Source of the DNA: Spartobacteria bacterium
GTDB taxonomy: Bacteria > Verrucomicrobiota > Verrucomicrobiia > Chthoniobacterales > UBA10450
Length of the DNA stretch: 18,901 nucleotides
Reading direction: 5' to 3'
NCBI GenBank assembly: GCA_003445855.1
Contig: DMCG01000174.1
Coordinates: 1-18,901, forward strand
The notes under the pieces were generated by a model. The model searched no databases. It had not been told where the DNA came from and saw only the letters and a program-made list of their open reading frames with translations. A program made the translations under genes and the position numbers. How positions within the stretch are numbered: position 1 is the stretch's first letter; every line of letters starts with the position of its first letter. Below are positions 1 through 6,831 of the stretch, piece by piece.

Positions 1-2
1 TC

Positions 3-590
3 CCCAGCGTGATCGAACTCGCCTCCGCTTATACAACCGTCGCCATATTTTTTGATCCGATGCGCGCAATCGCCGCCGGCGCTAAACCGAATGAAGTGTT
101 CGATTGGCTGGCGGAACGGATCCGGAACGTGATTTCAAACGCGAACGAAGTTCGTGGCGATCAAATTGAAACGTCTTTCGTTGAAATCCCGGTTTGCTAT
201 GACGCCGAATTTGCTCTCGACCTCGAAGAAATTGCGCAACACGCGGGACTGGGCGCGCAGCAAGTTGTCGATCTTTATTGCGCGTCGCAATATCGCGTCC
301 ATTGCATCGGATTTACGCCGGGCTTTCCCTTTCTCGGCGGATTGCCGCCCAAAATCGCAACGCCGCGCCGCTCAACTCCGCGAAAAGAAATTCCCGCCGG
401 CTCGGTCGCGGTCGGTGGAACGCAGACTGGAATTTATCCAGTAAAATCGCCGGGTGGCTGGAATCTGATTGGTCGCACGCCGCTGCGTTTGTTCGACCCA
501 AAAAAAAGTCCGCCGGCGCTTTTGCGTGCGGGCGATCGCGTGCGCTTCCGTGCGATCACGCGCGACGAATTTGAAAGATCGACAATGTGA
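3..590 (+). CDS. pxpB: 5-oxoprolinase subunit PxpB (5'-partial)
   Basis: This is the KipI/allophanate-hydrolase subunit 1-like component of the ATP-dependent 5-oxoprolinase PxpABC, which opens 5-oxoproline (pyroglutamate) to glutamate in the cytoplasm. Recognisable family features are the early IELASAYTTVAIFFDP stretch, the HCIGFTPGFPFLGGLP motif in the middle, and SVAVGGTQTGIYPVKSPGGW with IGRTPLRLFDP near the C-terminus. A GTG at 9 could start it, but the protein would then lack the usual first ~40 residues, and the codons before it (3-8, Pro-Ser) read on in frame into PSVIEL, which fits the family. I therefore treat it as a gene that starts before the window. Its TGA (588-590) overlaps the GTG start of pxpC, indicating translational coupling. 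Confidence 0.93.
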   Translation, partial: PSVIELASAYTTVAIFFDPMRAIAAGAKPNEVFDWLAERIRNVISNANEVRGDQIETSFVEIPVCYDAEFALDLEEIAQHAGLGAQQVVDLYCASQYRVHCIGFTPGFPFLGGLPPKIATPRRSTPRKEIPAGSVAVGGTQTGIYPVKSPGGWNLIGRTPLRLFDPKKSPPALLRAGDRVRFRAITRDEFERSTM

Positions 591-1573
591 ATGCGATTGT
601 TTTTCGCGCCGGTTTCCTGACGAGCGTGCAGGACCTTGGCCGCACCGGCCAGCGGCAATTCGGCGTCTCCATCGGCGGCGCGCTCGACACGCACGCGCTC
701 CGAGTCGCAAATCTCCTCGTCGGCAATGACGAATCGGCTGCTGGAATTGAAATCACGTTCGGCGGCGCGCAGTTGCGGTTCGCCGATGACCGGCTTGTCG
801 CATGGTGCGGCGGCGAATTCGATGTGCGCGTTGGATCGGAATCGTTGCCGGCCGGCCACGCTGCTCTGTTTTGCGCAGGTGACGAGATCACGATTCATCG
901 ACCGAAAATCGGGTGCCGGGCCTGGATCGCCATTTCCGGCGGTGTCGATGTCCCGGTTGTGCTCGGCAGCCGTTCAACTGATTTGCGCGCAAATTTCGGC
1001 GGATTCGATGGCCGCATCCTGAGCGATGGAGACGAACTTCCGCTCGGCAAACATTCGCAGAGCACCAGAATCTTAATCGACAAGTTGCGGAAAGAGAAGA
1101 TCGCGCCCTGGAGTCCGCCGCATGATTGGTCGAGTCCCGCACAGCGCGACCCGGTTCTGCGCATAGTTCGCGGTACAGATTGGAATCTCTTTAACCTTTC
1201 AACGCATCACGCTTTCACGACCGAGCCATTTACCGTCTCCCCGGATTCCAATCGCATGGGAGCGCGATTGGACGGACCGAAGTTGGAACGAAATGAAGAT
1301 ATCGATCTTGTTTCCGAAGCGGTCGCGCCCGGAGCGATCCAAGTGCCGCCGAGCGGTCAGCCGATTTTATTGCTCGGAGATTGCCAAACCATTGGCGGCT
1401 ATCCGAAAATCGCGCACGTGATAACCGTCGATTTTCCCGTCGTGGCTCAGTTGCGTGCCGATGATCGCGTGCGGTTTCGCGAAGTCTCGCTTGCCGAAGC
1501 GCATCAGCTTTTGATCGATCGCGAGCGCAATCTCGAACAATTTCGCTGCGGGCTTCGACCGCACTTCTCATGA
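587..1573 (+). CDS. pxpC: 5-oxoprolinase subunit PxpC (biotin-dependent carboxyltransferase-like)
   Basis: 328-residue KipA/allophanate-hydrolase subunit 2-like partner of PxpB in the 5-oxoprolinase complex. Family features run along the whole protein: FLTSVQDLGRTGQRQFGVS near residues 10-29 (family: TxQDxGRxGxxxxGV), ALDTHALRVANLLVGN, the AWIAISGGVDVP segment, PFTVSPDSNRMGARLDGP around residue 220, and a C-terminal GAIQVPPSGQPILLLGDCQTIGGYP block. Length is normal for the family. The start is a GTG overlapping the pxpB stop (GTGA), and the stop TGA overlaps the pxpA ATG (ATGA), so pxpB-C-A look like one translationally coupled operon. Confidence 0.95.
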   Translation: MNAIVFRAGFLTSVQDLGRTGQRQFGVSIGGALDTHALRVANLLVGNDESAAGIEITFGGAQLRFADDRLVAWCGGEFDVRVGSESLPAGHAALFCAGDEITIHRPKIGCRAWIAISGGVDVPVVLGSRSTDLRANFGGFDGRILSDGDELPLGKHSQSTRILIDKLRKEKIAPWSPPHDWSSPAQRDPVLRIVRGTDWNLFNLSTHHAFTTEPFTVSPDSNRMGARLDGPKLERNEDIDLVSEAVAPGAIQVPPSGQPILLLGDCQTIGGYPKIAHVITVDFPVVAQLRADDRVRFREVSLAEAHQLLIDRERNLEQFRCGLRPHFS

Positions 1574-2394
1574 AGTTGATTGATCGACTCGCCGCCCGAC
1601 TCGTCAACCCTCTCGGGCTTGCCCGTCCACGTCGCTCGGCTCCCGTCGGCTCCGTTGTCGATCTTAACGCCGACCTCGGCGAAAGCGCCGGCCACGACGA
1701 TGAGCTGCTTCAGCTCGTAACTTCCGCAAACATCGCGTGCGGGTTTCATGCCGGCGACGCCGACACCATCCACAGGTCAATTGAGGCCGCGCGCGAGCAC
1801 GCCGTTGCCGTTGGCGCGCATCCCAGTCTTTTCGATCGCGAAAATTTTGGCCGGAAAGAATTGCCGGTCACGCCCGATGAAGTTTTTGATGCGGTGACTT
1901 ATCAGCTCGGCGTCTTTCGCGCGATTGCAGAAGCGCTCGGTGTGCGCCCGAATCATGTAAAACTGCACGGCGCGCTCTACAACATGGCGGCGCGTGACCA
2001 AAAAATTGCCGACGCGGTTGCGCGTGCGATCAAGATTGCCGAGCCAGCGCTGATTTTATTTGCGCCGGATAACAGCGCGCTTTGGCGCGCGGGCGAAGTG
2101 AAAGGACTGAAAATCGCGCTCGAAGTTTTCGCAGACCGCAATTATCTGAGCGACGGAGCGCTGGTTCCGCGCTCGCAGCCCGACGCGTTGCTGCATGATC
2201 CCGCAGAAGTCGCGATGCGCGTGTTGCGGATGTTGCGCGAAGGCAAAGTGCGTTCGATCGATGGAGTAGATGTCGATGTACGTCCGGAGACAATTTGCGT
2301 TCATGGCGATACGCCGGGAGCGGTAGAATTCGCGCGCGTGTTGCGATCGCAGCTTGAAAATGAAGGCGTGACAATCGCGCCGCCAAAATCATAA
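1570..2394 (+). CDS. pxpA: 5-oxoprolinase subunit PxpA (LamB/YcsF family) with repeat-derived N-terminus
   Basis: PxpA is the LamB/YcsF-family subunit of 5-oxoprolinase. All family signatures are present: VVDLNADLGES, NIACGFHAGDADTIHRS, VGAHPSLFDRENFGRKEL, VKLHGALYN, LEVFADRNYLSDGALVPRS and ICVHGDTPGAV. At 274 residues it is some 25-30 longer than usual, and the surplus is all at the N-terminus. Members normally begin within a few residues of the VDLN motif; here residues 3-32 are encoded by a copy of a dispersed repeat (1576-1665) also found at 11940-12026 and 14975-15058. The repeat even encodes the VDL of the conserved VDLN motif. No ATG, GTG or in-frame TTG suited to start the native protein lies between the ATG at 1570, which overlaps the pxpC stop, and the VDLN motif, so the extension is probably translated. 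Confidence 0.95.
   Translation: MKLIDRLAARLVNPLGLARPRRSAPVGSVVDLNADLGESAGHDDELLQLVTSANIACGFHAGDADTIHRSIEAAREHAVAVGAHPSLFDRENFGRKELPVTPDEVFDAVTYQLGVFRAIAEALGVRPNHVKLHGALYNMAARDQKIADAVARAIKIAEPALILFAPDNSALWRAGEVKGLKIALEVFADRNYLSDGALVPRSQPDALLHDPAEVAMRVLRMLREGKVRSIDGVDVDVRPETICVHGDTPGAVEFARVLRSQLENEGVTIAPPKS
1576..1665 (+). repeat. 85-90 bp dispersed repeat, copy A, inside pxpA
   Basis: This 90 bp stretch matches 14975-15058 (same strand) and 11940-12026 (opposite strand). The last 42 bases (1624-1665) differ from each of the other two copies at only 2 positions; the first half is more divergent and carries a 4-base insertion (TCGA) after the opening TTGATTGA. It is read as 30 codons of pxpA (residues 3-32, starting LIDRLAARLVNPLG). 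It has no strong palindrome, unlike the other repeats in this window. Confidence 0.9.
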
Positions 2395-2429
2395 CAAAAC
2401 GTCGTGTTTGAGGTTCCAAAATTTTCCCC

Positions 2430-3986
2430 ATGGGTGACAGCCAACCTTCTGTAGGGGACGACAGTGTCGTCCCTGGGAAGCCAACGGCTTCCCCTACAAG
2501 CGCCGAAACAAGTTTGGTCCGGGCGCTGGGTCCGATCGACGCGATCATGATCGTGATGGGCTCGATGATCGGGTCGGGCATTTTCATCACGTCGGCGGAA
2601 TCGTCGCGACTGATCGGTGCGCCCGGTTGGTTGCTCCTTGCCTGGGCGGTCGCCGGTTTGCTGACAATTACCGGCGCGCTCTGCTGCTCGGAACTCGCCA
2701 CGATGATGCCGCGCGCGGGCGGCGTTTATGTTTTTCTGCGCGAAGCTTACGGTCCTTCGATCGGATTTTTGTACGGCTGGACGTTGTTCCTCGTCATTCA
2801 AACGGGATTAATCGCGGCCGTTGCGATCGCGTTTGCAAAATTTCTTGGCGTTTTCGTCGCCGCAGTCGCGCCGGATAATTATTTGATCGCGCCGATCTCG
2901 TTAGGCGGCGGTTATGCGATCAGCCTGTCGAGCGAACAACTGATTGCGATCGCATTGATCGCTCTGCTGACCTGGACGAACACGCGCGGACTCGAGGTTG
3001 GCAAACTAGTGCAAAACACTTTCACGTTTGCCAAGACGGCGGCGCTGGTCGGGCTGGTCATGATCGGGCTTTCGTTAGGTTGGAGCGCGAACTGCGCCGC
3101 GCGTTCATCGGCATGGTGGAACTCCTGGGTAAATGGTTGGAGTCCACAAATTGCGCAGCCGGGTTTCACAATGGTCGGCGGACTCGCGCTCGCGCTCTTG
3201 TTCGGCAAAGCGATGGTTGGTCCGCTTTTCGCGCAGACGGCGTGGACGAATGTCACGTTCATCGGAAGCGAAGTGCGCGATCCGGCACGAAATCTGGTGC
3301 GCGCGTTGCTTTTTGGCTGTGGGAGCGTGGTGGTCCTTTATCTGCTGGCGAACGTTGCTTATCTCGCCGTGTTGCCATTTTCGGAAATCCAACATGCTCC
3401 GCAAAATCGCGTCGCCGTGGCGGCGATGAAAGCGATGTTCGGCAATCCCGGCGCCATGTGCATGGCGGCTGCGATCATGATCTCGACGTTCGGCTGCGAT
3501 AACGGACTGATTCTTTCGGGCGCGCGCGTTTACTTTGCGATGGCGCGGGACGGTTTGTTTTTTCGGCGCGTCGGGACGACGAATGCGCATCATGTACCGG
3601 CGGCGGCATTGGTCGCGCAAGCAATTTGGACTGCGTTTTTGACGTTGCCGCGCACGGTCACGACTAATGCTGCGACCCATGAGGCCACTTACGGAAATGT
3701 TTACACGCAATTGCTCGAGTACATCGTTCCCGCCGATTTGTTTTTTTATGTTCTGATGGTTGCGGCGGTGATTATCTTGCGACGAAAAGCGTCGGCGGCC
3801 GAGCGTCCCTACCACACGTGGGGTTATCCGATTGTGCCGATCATGTCGATCTTGCTGGCCGGCGTGCTCATTGTCGATCTTGCCTGGCTCGCACCGGCCA
3901 CTTCAGGAATCGGAATCTTGATCGTGCTGACCGGTGCGCCGGTTTATTTTTTCTGGCGAAAAGGCGACGCGGTTTTTCTGCGGTGA
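2430..3986 (+). CDS. APC-family amino acid permease
   Basis: 518-residue inner-membrane transporter of the amino acid-polyamine-organocation superfamily. The signature GSMIGSGIFI occurs around residues 45-54, followed by about 12 hydrophobic segments (for example WLLLAWAVAGLLTITGALC, YGWTLFLVIQTGLIAAVAIA, FTFAKTAALVGLVMIGLSL and ADLFFYVLMVAAVIIL) and a mid-protein MISTFGCDNGLILSGARVYFAMARDGLFF block typical of the family. It follows pxpA by 35 bp on the same strand, so it may import the substrate of the Pxp enzyme (inference). The first ~25 residues (MGDSQPSVGDDSVVPGKP...) come from a palindromic repeat and are not family-like; a TTG at 2514 is an alternative start just ahead of the native-looking VRALGPIDA. 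It converges with recQ, whose end is 19 bp away. Confidence 0.92.
   Translation: MGDSQPSVGDDSVVPGKPTASPTSAETSLVRALGPIDAIMIVMGSMIGSGIFITSAESSRLIGAPGWLLLAWAVAGLLTITGALCCSELATMMPRAGGVYVFLREAYGPSIGFLYGWTLFLVIQTGLIAAVAIAFAKFLGVFVAAVAPDNYLIAPISLGGGYAISLSSEQLIAIALIALLTWTNTRGLEVGKLVQNTFTFAKTAALVGLVMIGLSLGWSANCAARSSAWWNSWVNGWSPQIAQPGFTMVGGLALALLFGKAMVGPLFAQTAWTNVTFIGSEVRDPARNLVRALLFGCGSVVVLYLLANVAYLAVLPFSEIQHAPQNRVAVAAMKAMFGNPGAMCMAAAIMISTFGCDNGLILSGARVYFAMARDGLFFRRVGTTNAHHVPAAALVAQAIWTAFLTLPRTVTTNAATHEATYGNVYTQLLEYIVPADLFFYVLMVAAVIILRRKASAAERPYHTWGYPIVPIMSILLAGVLIVDLAWLAPATSGIGILIVLTGAPVYFFWRKGDAVFLR
2451..2497. repeat. Double-hairpin repeat in the permease N-terminus
   Basis: 47 bp element bounded by GTAGGGG and its complement CCCCTAC. 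Inside are two perfect hairpins with 8 bp arms: GGGACGAC/GTCGTCCC (2455-2473, loop AGT) and GGGAAGCC/GGCTTCCC (2475-2493, loop AAC). It lies within the 5' coding part of the permease and leaves the frame open (codons from about Val8 to Thr23). The same design (GTAG...CTAC ends with inner hairpins) recurs at 8832-8910 and 18761-18811. Confidence 0.85.
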
Positions 3987-4005
3987 TCGCCATCGAATTC
4001 GGAGG

Positions 4006-5832
4006 CTAAGCTAACGTTGTCGATCTAGCGGAGTTCGCCGCCAGATGATCTGCAATCGCCGCGGTGAACGGTTCCGCGAAATCGCGGAGCTTTTGTTGAC
4101 CGACGCCTGGAATTTTTCCGAACTCCGCGGGCGTCGTTGGACAAGCGCGCGCCATTTCTCGGAGCGAGACATCGGAAAAAATCACATACGCGGGCACATC
4201 GCGTTCATCGGCGAGCCGACGGCGCAGAGCACGCAGTTCCTCGAAAAGCGCTTCGTCGCATTCAATTTCGCCGGCGCGTTTTTTCCCTCGTTTGCGCGGC
4301 TCAACATCGAACGGCTTTGTCAGCGTAATCGGTTTCCGTTCCCGCAATGCCGCCCATCCCGCGTCAGTCAGTTGCAGCGTCGCAAATTTTCCCGGCGCCG
4401 CCGTCACGAGCCCGATACGCAAGAGCTCGCGCCCGATCGCTTGCCACGCGCTTCGTTTCAGATCGCGACCGACTCCGTAGGTTGAAACTTCGTCGTGACC
4501 ACGCTGTCGGATCGCTTCCGTATCGGCGCCTGCCAGTACATCGACAATGTGATTCAGCCCAAAGCTGAATCCGCTCTTCTGCCGTATGCGCTGAACGCAG
4601 GACAAAAATTTCTGCGCGTGCACGGTTCCGTCGAACGTTTCGCGCGGATTTAGGCAATTATCGCAGCCGTCGCATGAAGCCTCTGCGAAATCTTCACCGA
4701 AATACTTAAGCAACGTCGCCCGCCGGCATTCCCGCGTCTCCGCGTAGGCGATCATCGCCCGCAATTGTTCGTGCGCGATGCGCTGCTCGTGCTCGTTTTT
4801 CTCTTCGATAAACCGCCGTTGCTTCACCACATCGCTCGCGCTGAAGAGCAAAACGCAATCGCTCGGCAAACCATCGCGCCCGGCTCGTCCCGTTTCCTGA
4901 TAATAACTCTCGATGTTCTTCGGCAGATCGTGATGAACAACAAAGCGCACATTTGGTTTGTTGATTCCCATTCCAAACGCAATCGTTGCGGTGATCACAC
5001 GCACATCGTCACGCAAGAAAGCTTCCTGATGTTTTGTCCGGTCTCTGCCCTCGAGACCGGCGTGATACGGTTTTGCGCTGATCCCGTCTTCGCTCAATTT
5101 CTTCGTCAACGTCTCCGCCGTCTTTCGGCTCGCGCAATAAACAATGCCGCTTTCGTCCGCATGAGCGCGCACGAACGCGAGCAGCTGCTCGTAGGCGGAT
5201 GTTTTCGGCACAACTCGATACGTCAGGTTCGGCCGATTGAAACTGGCGACGTAACAGCGTGGGTCGCGCAACTTCAGTTGCTTGACGATGTCGGCGCGAA
5301 CACGTTCCGTCGCCGTGGCCGTTAACGCCATGATCGGCAAATCCGGAAGATGTGTTCGCAACTTGGCCAGCTGCCGATACTCCGGGCGAAAATCGTGGCC
5401 CCATTCGCTAATGCAATGTGCCTCGTCGATCGCGAATTGCGCAATGTTCCAGTTCAGCGCGCCCTCGAGGAACGTGTCCAGCATGAGCCGCTCGGGCGCG
5501 ACGTAAAGCATCCGGTATTCGCCGCGATTCAAACCGCGGAATCGTTCGGCCGCTTCATGTCGATCTAACGATGAATTTAGGAACGTCGCCGCAATTCCAC
5601 TCGCGCGTAGCGCATCCACCTGGTCCTTCATCAAAGCGATCAGCGGCGAAACCACAATCGTCATTCCCTCGCGCAACAACGCCGGCAGTTGAAAACAAAG
5701 CGACTTGCCCCCGCCCGTTGGCATCAGCGCAAACACATCCCGACCGGCCAGCGCGTCGTTGATGATCTCTTCCTGCAGCGGCCGGAACGCGTCATACCCG
5801 AAATTCTTTTTCAGCGCGCCGCGCAAATCCAT
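4006..5832 (-). CDS. recQ: ATP-dependent DNA helicase RecQ
   Basis: 608-residue superfamily 2 helicase that unwinds DNA 3' to 5' in recombination and repair. Visible in order: Q-motif region FGYDAFRPLQ (11-20), Walker A MPTGGGKS (37-44), DEAH box (136-139) with the RecQ aromatic loop HCISEWGHDFRPEY, TATATERV (171-178), the helicase C motif ETGRAGRDG (313-321), a zinc-binding region with cysteines near 374-398 (CRRATLL...CDGCDNC), the RQC winged helix and a single C-terminal HRDC domain ending in IPGVGQQKLRDFAEPF. The length matches classical bacterial RecQ. The ATG at 5832 gives the normal MDLRGALKKNFGY start. It is transcribed divergently from the DUF3008 gene and convergently with the permease. 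Confidence 0.96.
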   Translation of the reverse strand: MDLRGALKKNFGYDAFRPLQEEIINDALAGRDVFALMPTGGGKSLCFQLPALLREGMTIVVSPLIALMKDQVDALRASGIAATFLNSSLDRHEAAERFRGLNRGEYRMLYVAPERLMLDTFLEGALNWNIAQFAIDEAHCISEWGHDFRPEYRQLAKLRTHLPDLPIMALTATATERVRADIVKQLKLRDPRCYVASFNRPNLTYRVVPKTSAYEQLLAFVRAHADESGIVYCASRKTAETLTKKLSEDGISAKPYHAGLEGRDRTKHQEAFLRDDVRVITATIAFGMGINKPNVRFVVHHDLPKNIESYYQETGRAGRDGLPSDCVLLFSASDVVKQRRFIEEKNEHEQRIAHEQLRAMIAYAETRECRRATLLKYFGEDFAEASCDGCDNCLNPRETFDGTVHAQKFLSCVQRIRQKSGFSFGLNHIVDVLAGADTEAIRQRGHDEVSTYGVGRDLKRSAWQAIGRELLRIGLVTAAPGKFATLQLTDAGWAALRERKPITLTKPFDVEPRKRGKKRAGEIECDEALFEELRALRRRLADERDVPAYVIFSDVSLREMARACPTTPAEFGKIPGVGQQKLRDFAEPFTAAIADHLAANSARSTTLA

Positions 5833-5931
5833 CTCATCTTTCTAATTCGGCGGTGCCGCTTCGCACAGTGCAATTCTTCGTTTTCTCCTCTTTTTGCCGG
5901 CCACACCATTGACTCCGTGCGAAATCTAAAC

Positions 5932-6123
5932 GTGCCTGCAAGATCAAAGAAACAGCAGATGGCCGCCGGTGCTGCGCTCGCAGCGAAGCGCGGAAAACGT
6001 CCGAAATCTTCCCTCAGAGGCGCATCGCGACAGATGGCGAAGTCGATGAGCAAAAAACAACTGCGCGAATTCGCCAAGACGAAGCGCAAGAAATTGCCGA
6101 CAAGAAAGCGGAAGAGACGCTGA
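5932..6123 (+). CDS. DUF3008 family small basic protein (GTG start)
   Basis: A 63-residue, very basic protein starting at GTG 5932 (MPARSKKQQMAAGAALAAKR...). The pattern of PAxSKxQQxAAGAALAAKRG, then SLRGASRQMAKSMSKKQLREFAKTK and a LPTRK tail, matches the small DUF3008 family (usually about 60 residues, function unknown). The frame is open further upstream (to an ATG at 5689), but that part overlaps recQ on the other strand and does not look native; the family match begins exactly at the GTG. It ends 7 bp before the convergent OmpA-like gene. I see no strong ribosome binding site. Confidence 0.8.
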   Translation: MPARSKKQQMAAGAALAAKRGKRPKSSLRGASRQMAKSMSKKQLREFAKTKRKKLPTRKRKRR

Positions 6124-6130
6124 GTTGCGG

Positions 6131-6742
6131 TCAGGGCGTCGGTGGCGTGGGTGCCGCTGGTTTCTCCACGATGATCGAGACGCGACGATTCAAAGCGCGT
6201 CCGATCGGATTGTCGCTTCCATCGGTGTTCTTGTTCGGCGCGATCGGGTACTGTTCGCCGAAACCTTTCGTGGCAATGGTGGTCGTGGCGACACCGCCGT
6301 TTTTGACGAGCCAATCTTTGACAGCCTGCGCGCGCGCGAGCGAGAGCTGCATGTTAAACGGCTTCGATCCCTTTGAATCGGTATAACCTTCGACCGTCAC
6401 TTTGCTCTCCGGAAACTGTGACAGAACGACCGCGACTTTCTTGAGCGCTTGTTCGGCCTCCGGTTTCAACGTCGCTTTGTCGTAATCGAACAAGACGTCG
6501 CCGGAAAGATTCATACTGAGGGAGCGTCCGCTTTGCTGGGCCTGGAATTCCTGGCGCGCTTTCTCCAAATCCAGTTCCTTTTGTTGCAGTTCGAGACTTT
6601 TCTTTTCCAGCTCGATTCGTTGCCGCTCGAGTTCTGCTTGTTTTTTCGCGATCGCGACCTGCGGATCGTTCTGCGCTATGGAAACGCCGGTCAAGATCGA
6701 CAATGCGATGAAAAGAAAAATGATTTTCGATAACGTTTTCAT
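6131..6742 (-). CDS. OmpA-family outer-membrane/peptidoglycan-binding protein
   Basis: 203 residues from the ATG at 6742. A signal peptide (MKTLSKIIFLFIALSILTGVSIAQ, expected cut after A-Q or nearby) is followed by a charged heptad-like coiled coil (about residues 30-70, rich in E, K, Q and L), then a C-terminal OmpA domain with LFDYDKATLKPEAEQAL, VEGYTDSKGSKPFNMQLSLARA and NRRVSIIVEKP. This domain binds peptidoglycan in the periplasm. No lipobox Cys is seen, so it is probably periplasmic or attached by other means. The frame is open a further 85 codons upstream, but that part is arginine/histidine-rich and unlike a protein start. thrS lies upstream on the same strand, 89 bp away; that gap holds no clear feature. 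Confidence 0.88.
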   Translation of the reverse strand: MKTLSKIIFLFIALSILTGVSIAQNDPQVAIAKKQAELERQRIELEKKSLELQQKELDLEKARQEFQAQQSGRSLSMNLSGDVLFDYDKATLKPEAEQALKKVAVVLSQFPESKVTVEGYTDSKGSKPFNMQLSLARAQAVKDWLVKNGGVATTTIATKGFGEQYPIAPNKNTDGSDNPIGRALNRRVSIIVEKPAAPTPPTP

Positions 6743-6831
6743 TTGAGTCAGGTTGCTCTCTGCATTCGACCGCGTCTGGCGGCGAAAGTCACGACTTTTT
6801 CGATAGGATGCGTTTGAGACGAAACAGAGTC

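Noticed and set aside
5689..5931. Upstream extension of the DUF3008 frame
   Set aside because: It overlaps recQ on the opposite strand and does not resemble the family, which fits exactly from GTG 5932.
6743..6831. AAAGTC/GACTTT symmetry (about 6785-6798) as a terminator of thrS
   Set aside because: The arms are only 6 bp with a two-base loop and no clear U-tract in the right orientation.
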